This document shows, in pieces, positions 27,392-36,123 of a stretch of DNA of 64,000 nucleotides. The notes under the pieces are model-generated. The model worked only from the letters and a program-made list of their open reading frames with translations, did no database searches and had not been told where the DNA came from. A program made the translations under genes and the position numbers. The stretch is taken from assembly GCF_001682865.1 (NCBI RefSeq), contig NZ_MAQX01000033.1:310001-374000 (forward strand), given 5' to 3'. Positions within the stretch are counted from its first letter, which is position 1. Each line of letters opens with the position of its first letter. The DNA is from Bacillus sp. FJAT-26390 (GTDB taxonomy: Bacteria > Bacillota > Bacilli > Paenibacillales > Paenibacillaceae).

Positions 27392-28090
27392 TTACGGCAA
27401 ATCGATAAGCATAAAAAAGGCATGCTCCTCAGCAAAAAGCTTGAGCCCGTCCGCAGCCTCAATCTGCGCCGTATCTCCTGTCGCCAACGTTTCGCCTTCC
27501 GTCTGAAGCTGCCCCTCAATGATATATAAAAATTGCTTGCGACCCTCTTCTACTGCGTAATCAAGCTGCTTCCCCTGCTCTAATTTACTCAAATAGATCG
27601 TCATATTTTGCCCAATCGAAGCTACCTGCTCTAGAGGCTTATCGGAAACGACAGGGAGCAGCGCGTTATGCAGCTTATCCGTATCGAACCGGCTCGCTTC
27701 ATAGGATGGCGCGAGTCCTCGCTCTTTTGGCATAAACCATAGCTGAAGCAGCCGCAGCTCTTCAACCTCTGAAGCATTAAACTCGGTATGGATGACGCCG
27801 GTACCTGCCGACATGCGCTGAACCTCGCCAAACGAGGATACGACAGCGTTGCCCAAATTATCCTCATGCCTAATCTGACCGTTTAATACGATGGACACAA
27901 TCTCCATATCGCTGTGCGGGTGAGCGCCAAAGCCTCTTCCCGGTGTCAAATAATCATCATTGCATACACGCATGACACTAAAGCCCGTTCGATCCGGATC
28001 GTAATACGCCCCGAATGAGAAGCTTGGATGGCTGCGCAGCCAGCCGAGATCGGCCATATGCCGCGTAGCAGCGGGAAATACGTTGATCAT
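27392..28090 (-). CDS. Pirin family protein (bicupin)
   Basis: 232-residue YhhW/pirin-like protein. The N-terminal cupin carries GFGAHPHSDMEIVSIVLNGQ and a later HTEF, giving the His/His/His/Glu iron site of pirins with quercetin 2,3-dioxygenase activity. The C-terminal cupin is reduced. Start chosen at ATG 28090 (MINVFPAATRH), six bases after GGAGG; the frame extends to 28108 without an SD. Cytosolic; role in bacilli unclear, often redox-linked. It precedes the hairpin array and the 108-aa gene on the same strand. Confidence 0.9.
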   Translation of the reverse strand: MINVFPAATRHMADLGWLRSHPSFSFGAYYDPDRTGFSVMRVCNDDYLTPGRGFGAHPHSDMEIVSIVLNGQIRHEDNLGNAVVSSFGEVQRMSAGTGVIHTEFNASEVEELRLLQLWFMPKERGLAPSYEASRFDTDKLHNALLPVVSDKPLEQVASIGQNMTIYLSKLEQGKQLDYAVEEGRKQFLYIIEGQLQTEGETLATGDTAQIEAADGLKLFAEEHAFFMLIDLP

Positions 28091-28187
28091 CGTCTCTCCT
28101 CCAAACAACTATTTATTTACTTACTTATTTATAGCAGTTTTCCGCCATGCAAGCAAGCCTCAAGAGCAGGCAAATACCTAACACAAA

Positions 28188-28224
28188 GAAGCAGCCGTTT
28201 CTCAAAAGAGAAACCGACTGCTTC
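28188..28224 (-). terminator. Terminator of the GGT-amidase-FAH operon
   Basis: GAAGCAGTCGGTTTCTC-TTTT-GAGAAACGGCTGCTTC on the minus strand, a 16-bp stem with one mismatch, then CTTTGTGTT; 25 nt past the stop of the FAH gene. Confidence 0.75.
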
Positions 28225-28248
28225 CCGCTGCGCGTCTAGCCTTTAGCC

Positions 28249-29109
28249 TCAATCCCTGACAGGATTAAGCAAAGTTTCGAAACCGTCAATGCGGCACTCT
28301 ACAATGTCGCCATCACGAATAACGACTGCACCCGGCGTGCCGGTCATAATAATATCGCCTGGCAGCAAAGTCATGACCTTAGAATGAAATGCTACGGCAA
28401 AATAAGGCCGGAACCTCATATTAAACACTTTGTTCCGATGCGCAACCTCGCCGTTAATGGCCGTCTCGACTTGAATGGCAAGCGGATCAGGAAATTCATC
28501 CTTCGTAATCAGCTGCGGCCCGAAGCTGAAGAAGGTATCAAAACTCTTGGCTCTTGTTAAGTAACGTTGATGTCTGGCGTGAATATCGGACGCCGTTACA
28601 TCAATCGTCGTCGTATAACCCGCAATTACATCGTACACCTCAGCCTCCGTTATATTTTTGCAGGTCTTGCCGATGATAATCCCAAGCTCAGCTTCCGCCG
28701 TTATTTTCCCGACATCCGCAGGGATACGTATCGCATCCAGCGGACCGATAATCGTCGTATCCGGCTTCATATAGCTAACCGGCTCGTCATTCGGATCAAT
28801 GGCTGCAAGCTCCTCCGCATGCTGCACATAGTTCATGCCAATGCCCCATATTTTGCGCGGCTGGCGGTACAAAGGCATATATTCCGCCTGCCCATAAGGA
28901 ATAGCTGCCAATTGCTCTAGCTTATCCTTGCCGCCGCCCTCATACCAACCGGTTAAAGGCTCCAGCTCGCCAAGGCGAATAAGCTCAAACAGCTCCGTGC
29001 TCCAACTCGCCGCTTCTGCTTCATTAATCGTTTCCATTAATACAAGCCCAATCGCGCTAGGCAGCGCGGCAAGCTCCCTTCCATTCACTTTTACGGATGA
29101 TACTTTCAT
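28249..29109 (-). CDS. Fumarylacetoacetate hydrolase family protein
   Basis: 286-residue FAH-fold enzyme that cleaves or isomerises 2-keto/enol acids (acylpyruvate hydrolase or ring-cleavage product hydratase type). Motifs: metal ligands in AEAELGIIIGK, IDVTASDIHARHQRYLTRAKSFDTF, and the C-terminal LPGDIIMTGTPGAVV. N-terminal ~80 residues are the small variable domain. SD AAGGAG precedes the ATG; the gene follows the amidase by 16 nt. With an amidase and a GGT-type amidohydrolase upstream, a catabolic route for an amide- or gamma-glutamyl-bearing compound is suggested (inference). Confidence 0.9.
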   Translation of the reverse strand: MKVSSVKVNGRELAALPSAIGLVLMETINEAEAASWSTELFELIRLGELEPLTGWYEGGGKDKLEQLAAIPYGQAEYMPLYRQPRKIWGIGMNYVQHAEELAAIDPNDEPVSYMKPDTTIIGPLDAIRIPADVGKITAEAELGIIIGKTCKNITEAEVYDVIAGYTTTIDVTASDIHARHQRYLTRAKSFDTFFSFGPQLITKDEFPDPLAIQVETAINGEVAHRNKVFNMRFRPYFAVAFHSKVMTLLPGDIIMTGTPGAVVIRDGDIVECRIDGFETLLNPVRD

Positions 29110-29125
29110 CGTTTTAGACTCCTTC

Positions 29126-30319
29126 TCATTCGCTCAATGGTTTGATTCGTGCTGCGACATGCCCGGCTACCCATTCGAGCAGCCTTATATCTTGATTGCG
29201 TCCTGCGATAAAAGAAAGGCCAATGGGATAACCCTGCTCGCCCGCAATCGGAACCGTTACCTGAGGCAGTCCTGCAAGTCCGGCAACACAGCTCATTTCG
29301 AGCGTTTGCACCCTTCTCCGCTCGACCTCAGGGCCCGCCATATGAAGCGGCGGCGCAATTGCAGGCACGGTCGGCGCAACGATCACCGTATTCTCGCCAA
29401 GAAGCTCATCCATTCTTATCCGAATCTCTTCTCGAAGGATATAAGCCGCACCGCTTTCTTCAAGCTTAAGCGTGCTTGCCCATGCAAATCGCTCGGCAAT
29501 GCCCGGCCCGAAGGAAGGCTTCTCGCGTGTAATCCAATCCTGATGCTCCCGCCAAATTTCCAGCCCTTGAATCGTGCGAAAGGCGTTCATCCATTCCCGC
29601 AACCCGTTTGGAGCAACAACGGTATCCTCATGCTGATCCGCAAGTTCACGCAAAGCCTGAAAATAACGCGAAGCAGCAGCAAATGAAAACTCATCGGTTA
29701 AGGACCATAAATCTTGGGCAAATACCATTCGCGGGAAACCTGCTTCCCCGCTCCCTTGCGAATCCAGCAGCACACGGCCCACATCAAGCAGCGTCTTCGC
29801 ATCCCGTGCCATCCAGCCTACCGTGTCAAAGCTTGGCGCAAGCGGAATGAGCCCTTTCACAGCAACAGCCCCATGACTCGGCCTTATTCCGTAAATGCCG
29901 CAATAAGCGGAGGGCACGCGAACCGAACCGCCTGTATCCGTCCCAATTGCAAAATCAGCTAACCCCGCCGATACCGCAACCGCCGAGCCGCTTGAGGAGC
30001 CGCCCGGAATTCGTCCTAATGCTTTCGGATTCACGGGAGTGCCGTAATGAGCGTTCTCTCCATTAATGCTATACATGAGCTCATCGGTCATTGTCGTTCC
30101 TATCAGCTTCGCGCCGCTGCCAAGCAGCTTATCTACAACCGCTGCATGCCTCTCCGACGGTTCATGCGTTCGAAGCCAATCCGGATTGCCGGCGCTCGGC
30201 GTGTGGCCTGCAATGTCGAATACATCTTTAACTGCAAATGTTTTGCCGCTCAAGCTGCCTTCTGCATACGGCATTGCGACCACTTTTTCATTCGCATACG
30301 CGTTCCAGTTATGCTTCAT
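29126..30319 (-). CDS. Amidase signature family amidase
   Basis: 397 residues, short member of the amidase-signature family (hydrolysis of carboxamides). The Ser-cisSer-Lys triad is visible: AVKDVFD (Lys), GGSSSGSAVAVSAGLA (cis-Ser) and GTDTGGSVRVPSAYCG (nucleophile Ser). Cytosolic. Starts 27 nt after the GGT stop with GGAGG upstream. The neighbours (GGT, FAH, Lrp regulator) suggest amino-acid-derived amide catabolism; the substrate is unknown. Confidence 0.92.
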   Translation of the reverse strand: MKHNWNAYANEKVVAMPYAEGSLSGKTFAVKDVFDIAGHTPSAGNPDWLRTHEPSERHAAVVDKLLGSGAKLIGTTMTDELMYSINGENAHYGTPVNPKALGRIPGGSSSGSAVAVSAGLADFAIGTDTGGSVRVPSAYCGIYGIRPSHGAVAVKGLIPLAPSFDTVGWMARDAKTLLDVGRVLLDSQGSGEAGFPRMVFAQDLWSLTDEFSFAAASRYFQALRELADQHEDTVVAPNGLREWMNAFRTIQGLEIWREHQDWITREKPSFGPGIAERFAWASTLKLEESGAAYILREEIRIRMDELLGENTVIVAPTVPAIAPPLHMAGPEVERRRVQTLEMSCVAGLAGLPQVTVPIAGEQGYPIGLSFIAGRNQDIRLLEWVAGHVAARIKPLSE

Positions 30320-30346
30320 CTACATCCCTGCCTCCACTTCACTCAT

Positions 30347-31927
30347 CTACCAGCCTATTGCTGCGCCATCGCAGCGCGGGTCCGACCCGCCTTGCAGGAA
30401 ACCTTGCTCGTCACGCAATATCGCATGGGCATGCCCCATGATGCCGTCAAAATCTTTGACCTTCCGCACGGTATGACCAGCCTCTGTCAGCGAGTCCAAT
30501 ACTTCGGCGGAGACACGCCCTTCTATTTTCAACTCCTGCGTAGGCTCTCCCCATGTTCGGCCCCACACCCACCTCGGCTCGTTAATCGCCTGCTGCGGGT
30601 CCATGCCGTAATCGATCATCCGCGTAAAAATCGCCGTCTGCGTTTGCGGCTGCCCTTCCCCGCCCTGCGTCCCGTAAAGCACGGCAGGCTTGCCGTCCCT
30701 GCACGCCATAGCCGGCATGAGCGTGTGAAACGTTCTTTTGGCCGGCTTCAAGCTGTTTACATGACCGGGATCCAGCGAGAAGAACGAGCCGCGATTTTGC
30801 AATAGAACACCCGTATTGCCGGCGACGACCCCGGAACCGAATTCAAAATACAAGCTTTGGATAAAAGAGACCGAGTTGCCGTCCGCGTCCACGACCGCCG
30901 CATAAGCGGTATCGCTGCCGAGCACCTCGGATTTTTCCGATGAGGCGCGGTTTATTTCAATAGAAGCCGCTAGGCTTGCCGCATAGCTTTTGTCCAGAAG
31001 CCGCTCAAGCGGCACGTTCGTAAATGCCGGATCGGATAAATATTTATTCCGGTCACGGAAGCTCAGCTTAAGCGCCTCAATGCAAAGCTGGTAATAATCA
31101 TGCGAGCCATGTGCGATCTCTCCCAGCTTAAACTGCTCTAATATATGAAGCGCCATAATGCCGGAGAAGCCCTGTGAGTTCGGCGGCATCTGATGAAGCG
31201 TATAACCTCGGTACGAGCCCTCGACCGGTGTCACCCAATCGCCATGGTGATCGGCAAAATCATCCGCTGTCAGAAGCCCGTCATTTTTCCCGAGGAAATT
31301 CGTTATCTCCTTCGCAGTCTCTCCCTTATAAAATTCATCGCGCCCAAATTCAGCTAAACGGCGCAGCGTCTTCGCTAGCGCAGGCTGCTTGAAACGCTCC
31401 CCGGTCTTAACCGCTTGGCCGCCAGGCAAATAAATATCAGCCGTTTCAAGCGTCCGTGCGAGCACCGCCTCATTATGAACCGTATTGTGATATTGGTCCT
31501 TCGACATCGGAAAGCCATTTTCGGCATATTCAATAGCGGGAGCAAGCACCTTCGCCCATTCCAATCGACCGTACTCGCGGTGAACCGCATCCCAGCCGTC
31601 TACCATTCCCGGCACCGTGACGATGCTGCCAATGCCCCGATTGGGTATCGCCGCCAGTCCTGCATACGCGCCGACGCTCGCATTATAGCCTGATCTGCCG
31701 CTTGCGTTATAACCGCGCACTTTGCCTTCCGTATGTTCATAAGTAAGCCAAAAAGAATCTCCTCCGAGACTCGTCATATGCGGATAAACGACTGCAAGGC
31801 AGGCGCTGACAGCGACAGCCGCGTCAAAGGCGTTGCCGCCTTGCTCCAAGATACGCGCACCAGCCGCGGTAGCTAAATAATGAGGACTTACGACCATTGC
31901 TTTTGTTCCGATTACGGACTGATTCAC
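30347..31927 (-). CDS. Gamma-glutamyltransferase family hydrolase
   Basis: Ntn-hydrolase of the GGT family, about 526 residues. The self-processing site is at GSDTAYAAVVD, where the Thr would become the N-terminal nucleophile of the small subunit. Flanking family motifs are GGNAFDAAVAVSACLAVV, MTSLGGDSF and MPAMACRDGKP. No signal peptide, unlike secreted GGTs, so cytosolic like YwrD-type proteins. The GTG at 31927 is preferred: GGGAG lies eight bases upstream, whereas the ATG at 31954 has no SD. First gene of the GGT-amidase-FAH operon, divergent from the Lrp-type regulator. Confidence 0.92.
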   Translation of the reverse strand: MNQSVIGTKAMVVSPHYLATAAGARILEQGGNAFDAAVAVSACLAVVYPHMTSLGGDSFWLTYEHTEGKVRGYNASGRSGYNASVGAYAGLAAIPNRGIGSIVTVPGMVDGWDAVHREYGRLEWAKVLAPAIEYAENGFPMSKDQYHNTVHNEAVLARTLETADIYLPGGQAVKTGERFKQPALAKTLRRLAEFGRDEFYKGETAKEITNFLGKNDGLLTADDFADHHGDWVTPVEGSYRGYTLHQMPPNSQGFSGIMALHILEQFKLGEIAHGSHDYYQLCIEALKLSFRDRNKYLSDPAFTNVPLERLLDKSYAASLAASIEINRASSEKSEVLGSDTAYAAVVDADGNSVSFIQSLYFEFGSGVVAGNTGVLLQNRGSFFSLDPGHVNSLKPAKRTFHTLMPAMACRDGKPAVLYGTQGGEGQPQTQTAIFTRMIDYGMDPQQAINEPRWVWGRTWGEPTQELKIEGRVSAEVLDSLTEAGHTVRKVKDFDGIMGHAHAILRDEQGFLQGGSDPRCDGAAIGW

Positions 31928-32076
31928 GGCTATCACTCCCAAAAATATTTTCATTTTGAACGAATCTCACAAATTAACGAATTAGATGATAGATAACATA
32001 ACATCGTATATGAATTTAAAATACCACCTAAACAGATGATAGGCAACTAAAATGTAATTACTTTTTATTTATTGTA

Positions 32077-32105
32077 TTGAAAACGAATGGAATTGTGTAT
32101 ATATT
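32077..32105 (+). promoter_or_regulatory. SigA promoter for the Lrp-chromate transporter operon
   Basis: TTGAAA (32077-32082), 17-nt spacer, TATATT (32100-32105). It lies in an AT-rich divergent region that also holds the GGT operon promoter. Direct repeats of CTATCATCT (minus strand, near 32041 and 31990) are possible regulator half-sites. Confidence 0.6.
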
Positions 32106-32182
32106 TATACATATGGTAATTAAATGATGATATTACAAGACATCTTGAATTTACACCAAATGAAATTGGAGCTGATATACAC

Positions 32183-32665
32183 ATGCAGATGAAACCAGCC
32201 GATGAGACCTCTACGGTTGAAATTGACGATATCGATCGTAAAATTATAGCTGAACTCAATATTAATGGAAGAATATCTTACACGGACTTGGCAAAAGAGA
32301 TCGGTTTATCGCGAGTAGCCGTTCAATCCCGAATTAATGCGCTGATGGATGGCGGCGTAATTGAACGCTTTACAGCCGTTATTAACCCCGAGCGAATCGG
32401 CATTCATGTCTCGGCATTTTTTAATGTGGAGGTGGAGCCTAAGCATTTGCACGCCGTTGCTGACCAGCTTTCAACAGAGCCGTTCGTCACAAGCCTCTAT
32501 CACATGACTGGACCGAGCAAATTGCATATGCATGGTCTTTTTCGCAACAACCAGGAGATGGAGCATTTTCTGAAGGATAAGCTGTACACCTTGCCAGGCA
32601 TTATGAGCGTAGACTGCCAGGTCCTTATTAATCGTTATAAGAGCCGTATGGGAATGAGGTTGTAG
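32183..32665 (+). CDS. Lrp/AsnC family transcriptional regulator
   Basis: 160 residues: N-terminal winged HTH (DIDRKIIAELNINGRISYTD, LAKEIGLSRVAVQSRINALM) and a C-terminal RAM-like ligand domain. The domain is slightly longer than usual and starts with a charged tail. Amino-acid responsive in the family. Transcribed with the chromate-transporter pair and divergently from the GGT-amidase-FAH operon, so it probably controls both. No strong SD is visible before the ATG (TGGAGCTGATATACAC, SD-like GGAG 12 nt upstream). Confidence 0.9.
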   Translation: MQMKPADETSTVEIDDIDRKIIAELNINGRISYTDLAKEIGLSRVAVQSRINALMDGGVIERFTAVINPERIGIHVSAFFNVEVEPKHLHAVADQLSTEPFVTSLYHMTGPSKLHMHGLFRNNQEMEHFLKDKLYTLPGIMSVDCQVLINRYKSRMGMRL

Positions 32666-32668
32666 CGT

Positions 32669-33304
32669 ATGGCGAGCAAAATCATGAGCAACCGCTACAT
32701 GCAGCTGTCGTGGGCGATGATGAAGACAGGCATTATCGGCTACGGCGGAGGCCCGTCCGTTATTCCGCTTATACGTTACGAGGCGGTTACCAATTACAAA
32801 TGGATAGAAGATGAGGAATTCGGCGAAATACTTGCGCTAGCCAATGCTCTGCCAGGGCCTATCGCAACAAAGATCGCGGCATATCTAGGTTATAGGGAGA
32901 AAGGTACGCTGGGTGCCATCGTGTCCGTTCTAGCCCATATTGTCCCGTCGGGAATTGCAATGATCTTGCTGCTTACGACCGTCCAGTTTCTTAGCAGCGC
33001 CGACTTCATTCAGGGAATGATCGGCGCGGTCACACCCGTTATCGCCGTTATGCTTGGCATGATGGCGTACGAATTTGGCGAGCGGGCCGTCAAAGGACTC
33101 GGCAAATACGTTGGCTTCGGCTTCTTTGCCATCGCATTTGGCTTGCTGCAAGGCATTCATATTCATCCCGCTATCGTCATCCTTTTATTTCTAGGTTATG
33201 GCGCCTTTCATCTTAGAACGGTCGCAGCCCTTCAGCGCAGAAAACAACAGAAGCAGCAGCGCGGCGCAGAGCAGAAGGAGGGTGTAACGCGTGGAATGGA
33301 TTAA
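32669..33304 (+). CDS. Chromate transporter, first half-size subunit
   Basis: 211-residue CHR-family membrane protein with about five to six helices. Signature YGGGPSVIPLIRYEAV and ALANALPGPIATKIAAYLGY (the PGP motif). Short-chain CHR proteins usually act as heteromeric pairs, and the partner overlaps by 14 nt. GAGG ten bases before the ATG lies inside the end of the Lrp gene. The substrate may be chromate/sulfate, but many CHR members near metabolic genes have unknown anion substrates. A Lys/Gln-rich tail ends the protein. Confidence 0.92.
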   Translation: MASKIMSNRYMQLSWAMMKTGIIGYGGGPSVIPLIRYEAVTNYKWIEDEEFGEILALANALPGPIATKIAAYLGYREKGTLGAIVSVLAHIVPSGIAMILLLTTVQFLSSADFIQGMIGAVTPVIAVMLGMMAYEFGERAVKGLGKYVGFGFFAIAFGLLQGIHIHPAIVILLFLGYGAFHLRTVAALQRRKQQKQQRGAEQKEGVTRGMD

Positions 33305-33836
33305 TCTTGTCATCGGTTTCTTTATCGCTAACGTGCTCGGCTACGGCGGCGGTCCCGCATCCATCCCGCTCATGTACCGGGAAATCGTGACCAACCATGA
33401 GTGGACGACGCCGGTCGAATTCTCGAATATACTCGCCCTCGGCAACGCGCTCCCTGGTCCAATCGCAACAAAAATCGCCGCTTTTGTCGGCTACGATGTT
33501 GGGGGCTGGATCGGCTCCGTCGTCGCTTTGGCGGCAACCATCGTCCCGTCAGCAGTAGCGCTGATCCTACTGCTAAAGGTGCTGCAGAAGCATCGTCAAT
33601 CCCCCGTCGTAAAAGGGATGACCCTGCTCGTTCAGCCGGTCATTGCCATTATGATGCTGCTGCTAACTTGGCAAATGGCAGAGAGCTCCGTCCAATCTAT
33701 CGGAAGCATCCAATCGCTTATTATTGCCGCCGTTGCCTTCTGGGCGATGCAATTCCGCAAGATCCACCCAGCCATTGTCATTGTGATCGCATTCGCTTAT
33801 GGCGGGCTTGTCATTCCGCATTTGAATGTGCTGTAA
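33291..33836 (+). CDS. Chromate transporter, second half-size subunit
   Basis: 181-residue partner with the same YGGGPASIPLMYREIV and LGNALPGPIATKIAAFVGY motifs, an inverted-topology partner in known short-chain CHR pairs. GTG start at 33291, nine bases after AGGAGG, overlapping the first subunit by 14 nt, so translation is coupled. A strong terminator follows. Confidence 0.92.
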   Translation: MEWINLVIGFFIANVLGYGGGPASIPLMYREIVTNHEWTTPVEFSNILALGNALPGPIATKIAAFVGYDVGGWIGSVVALAATIVPSAVALILLLKVLQKHRQSPVVKGMTLLVQPVIAIMMLLLTWQMAESSVQSIGSIQSLIIAAVAFWAMQFRKIHPAIVIVIAFAYGGLVIPHLNVL

Positions 33837-33845
33837 TTCATGAGC

Positions 33846-33899
33846 AAACAGGACCGTCCTCCCCTTTAAGTTTCTTTGCGGGGTGGACGGTCCTGTTTT
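33846..33899. terminator. Strong bidirectional terminator
   Basis: AACAGGACCGTCC...GGACGGTCCTGTT with inner CCCC/GGGG, followed by TTTTTT; closes the chromate transporter operon and the convergent M50 gene. Confidence 0.9.
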
Positions 33900-33907
33900 T
33901 TGGATGG

Positions 33908-34936
33908 TTATATAGATACACTAGACCGATTATTGATTCTACGATTCAGATTCTCGTAACCCGTCTCGCAATAGAAAAACGGGGGAATATAAGTCCTGTT
34001 GTTAAGCTCCGATAATTCATCAACTATACCGATGAAATGCCTCGCCCGCTTATGCTGATAGACGGCATCCTCACTAGTCGCTTGATACCGTTTTTCCAGA
34101 CTATAAAACCATTGTTCCGCTTTTTGTTTATTGGCTCCAGACACAATCCTATAAGTAATGAAGAGATAGGATAACGCTAGCTGTTCCTGTCTTACTTTTT
34201 TTTCGGCCGGCTTGTCGTTTAACTCTCTAATAAACTTAGCCAGAGATTTCTCTAGTGAAGCAGGCAGCGCTTGAATATAATCAGCCAAGTAAAGCTCCAA
34301 CATAATGTGACAATACGACAAATAGCCCTTTGTCTTTTTCGTTTCCCGAAGTTGCTCCAACTGCTCCGCTTGCTGAAGCAGCTTAGTTACAATGAAACGA
34401 TTGGACTCCTTGTCAGAATCATTGCTGTAAATGGACCATATATAGATATGTCCTGCAAGCAACAATTCATGTCCCATGAACATTTGGACAGCAGCAGCAA
34501 TCTCTGAACTGCCCAGCAATGTGAGGATGGAAAAGCTTATTACAATCGTTAGCAACGTGACGGCAATGGTCTGATTCGGTATATAGCGGCTAAGCAGAAT
34601 AAAGGCGATAATGCTTGCCCATTCCAACAAAGGCCCCGCAATAGCTACTAAAGCTACCTTTCCCCTTAACGAATGATATTGTTTGTCGGTATGGATACCG
34701 TGGATCAGCGGATGAACTCTGCCAAAATAAGATTTACGGGTATGCTTCACATATCGGAAATGGTACTTTCCGTCTTGTAAAACAAGGAAAAAAGGGCCCA
34801 CCGAAAAGGAGGAGACCCTAAAGCCGACCAACCATGCGCCAAGGGCATGACCCAATTCATGAATAAGGACCCATATGAACAATACAGGAATTGTTCCAAG
34901 GATATAGGTAATTAAAAATAATACAACATCGTTCAA
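33908..34936 (-). CDS. M50/site-2-protease-like membrane peptidase
   Basis: About 342 residues. The N-terminal half has several membrane helices with the zinc motif HELGHALGAW in the second helix, as in M50 peptidases; a later membrane segment holds GPLLEWASIIAFI. The C-terminal ~170 residues are soluble, helical and Lys/Glu-rich. TTG 34936 is eight bases after AGGAGG and is preferred over GTG 34945, which overlaps the SD. It starts just after the stop of the LanM-like remnant on the same strand. M50-type proteins occur in some peptide-modification clusters, so it may once have matured or exported such a peptide (inference). AT-richer than the flanks. Confidence 0.75.
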   Translation of the reverse strand: MNDVVLFLITYILGTIPVLFIWVLIHELGHALGAWLVGFRVSSFSVGPFFLVLQDGKYHFRYVKHTRKSYFGRVHPLIHGIHTDKQYHSLRGKVALVAIAGPLLEWASIIAFILLSRYIPNQTIAVTLLTIVISFSILTLLGSSEIAAAVQMFMGHELLLAGHIYIWSIYSNDSDKESNRFIVTKLLQQAEQLEQLRETKKTKGYLSYCHIMLELYLADYIQALPASLEKSLAKFIRELNDKPAEKKVRQEQLALSYLFITYRIVSGANKQKAEQWFYSLEKRYQATSEDAVYQHKRARHFIGIVDELSELNNRTYIPPFFYCETGYENLNRRINNRSSVSI

Positions 34937-34950
34937 GACAAGCACCTCCT

Positions 34951-35292
34951 CTAAACCGATAACTCCAGGTTGAGCACGTCTGGAACCCTTTTACTATTAT
35001 ACAATCTCAGCATAGTATAGCCAATACCTGTAATTCCTGTGAATAATTCCACTGTCGTATAGCCAGGCACCGTCCGAAGTTGATCGCAATACGTTTAATT
35101 CGTCCTTGGCAACATGCAGTAATTGGCTGTTGATTTGTCTCTTCGCCCTTAAATCGGCGAGGGACAAATCCGGGACAAGCTCTTCTTTGACTGTACCTGA
35201 GAATGAAGAAAGCTGATGGTAAATATTCATTTGCTCTTGGTCAACATCTGCTAGTGTAAAAAAATATTTTGCAGCTGTGCTTCAGGCATCAT
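34951..35292 (-). pseudogene. Remnant of a LanM-like lanthipeptide synthetase C-terminus
   Basis: Frameshifted fragment. One frame (ATG 35230 to TAA 34997) ends ...GAWLYD. Another frame, reading to the TAG at 34951, gives ELFTGITGIGYTMLRLYN then KRVPDVLNLE. That is the C-terminal signature of LanC/LanM cyclase domains (GLAGIGYGLLRL...VPSVLLLE). The ~900 upstream residues of a LanM, including the dehydratase domain and zinc ligands, are absent. An SD (GGGGGG) and ATG at 35292 start a third short frame that stops after 13 codons in a T-run. At least two frame changes mark it as decayed, unless the sequence has errors here. Adjacent M50 and LuxR-type genes fit a relic biosynthetic cluster. Confidence 0.6.
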
Positions 35293-35465
35293 TTCCCCCC
35301 AAATGTTAATTGATTTTTGAAACAATTATGCTTTAAGTTTAACCAGCACCATAATTTTATCTTTTCATTTCATTCACGCAAATCCATCTTCGGAAAATAC
35401 TAATCTTCTTTTCGTTGCTTGAGACCTATCAATTTCCATATAATTTATCTATATGCAGGAAATAA
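35293..35465. other. AT-rich divergent spacer
   Basis: About 170 nt between the LanM remnant and the LuxR-type regulator. Strongly AT-rich, with no ORF and no clear operator. Presumably the promoters of both units or a deletion scar. Confidence 0.3.
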
Positions 35466-35597
35466 GTCCCTGAATCCACAGTATGGCAGGAGTGTATTCA
35501 CAATCACTTATCTCTTGTAGAAAATTTTCGAATTATCGGTTACGTTGATGATAAGGAAAGTGCCTTAAAGCTATTCCCGTTTGCTGACATTGTACTT

Positions 35598-36089
35598 ATG
35601 AACGACTATAGTTCAAAAAATAAGTTTGATGGAATCGAACTATCTATCGAAATGAACGTCATTCAACCTACAAAAATAATCCTTATGACAGAGGATTTAA
35701 ATAAAGAAAACATTTTAAAAGCATTTGGCGCTGGCGCTGTGCATTGTATGCCCCGAGCTAATTATTACGAATTATCCCACATCATTCGAACTGTCGTACT
35801 TAATGGCAATTCAATCGAAGTACTGCTGGATGATTACGCAAAGTTGAAAAAAGATGCTATTCTTCATCAGTTATCACCATCCGAGAGGGAAATTTTCGAA
35901 CTGCTTGAGCAAGGCTTCACTCAAATAAGCATTACCCGGACTTTGCACAAAGCTGAAAGTACTGTCAAAAATCAAGTAAGCAGCATTTTGAAGAAGATGA
36001 AAGTCCAAACATCCAAGCAAGCGCTTGAAAAAATTCAATTTAATGGCTATAGCAGGACAAAGACATTTAACAAGAAAAAACCTAATTAA
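35598..36089 (+). CDS. LuxR/NarL-type response regulator with incomplete receiver
   Basis: The C-terminal HTH is intact (LSPSEREIFELLEQGFTQIS, AESTVKNQVSSILKKMKV). The receiver is odd: the open frame continues upstream without a stop to 35466 and encodes NFRIIGYVDDKESALKLFPF, clearly receiver sequence. That stretch has no ATG/GTG/TTG start, and the beta-1 strand with the DD pocket is missing. The acceptor region reads VLMNDYSS instead of the usual VLMD. Either the 5' end is deleted or shifted, or translation starts at ATG 35598 to give a truncated regulator. It probably belonged with the decayed LanM cluster. AT-rich like its neighbours. Confidence 0.65.
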   Translation: MNDYSSKNKFDGIELSIEMNVIQPTKIILMTEDLNKENILKAFGAGAVHCMPRANYYELSHIIRTVVLNGNSIEVLLDDYAKLKKDAILHQLSPSEREIFELLEQGFTQISITRTLHKAESTVKNQVSSILKKMKVQTSKQALEKIQFNGYSRTKTFNKKKPN

Positions 36090-36123
36090 TCATTTTAGGA
36101 GTAATAGACGAGGTGCGTTCTGA

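Noticed and set aside
32669..33836. Frameshift splitting one long chromate transporter gene
   Set aside because: Each half has its own SD, start and full CHR signature; short-chain CHR pairs with overlapping genes are normal.
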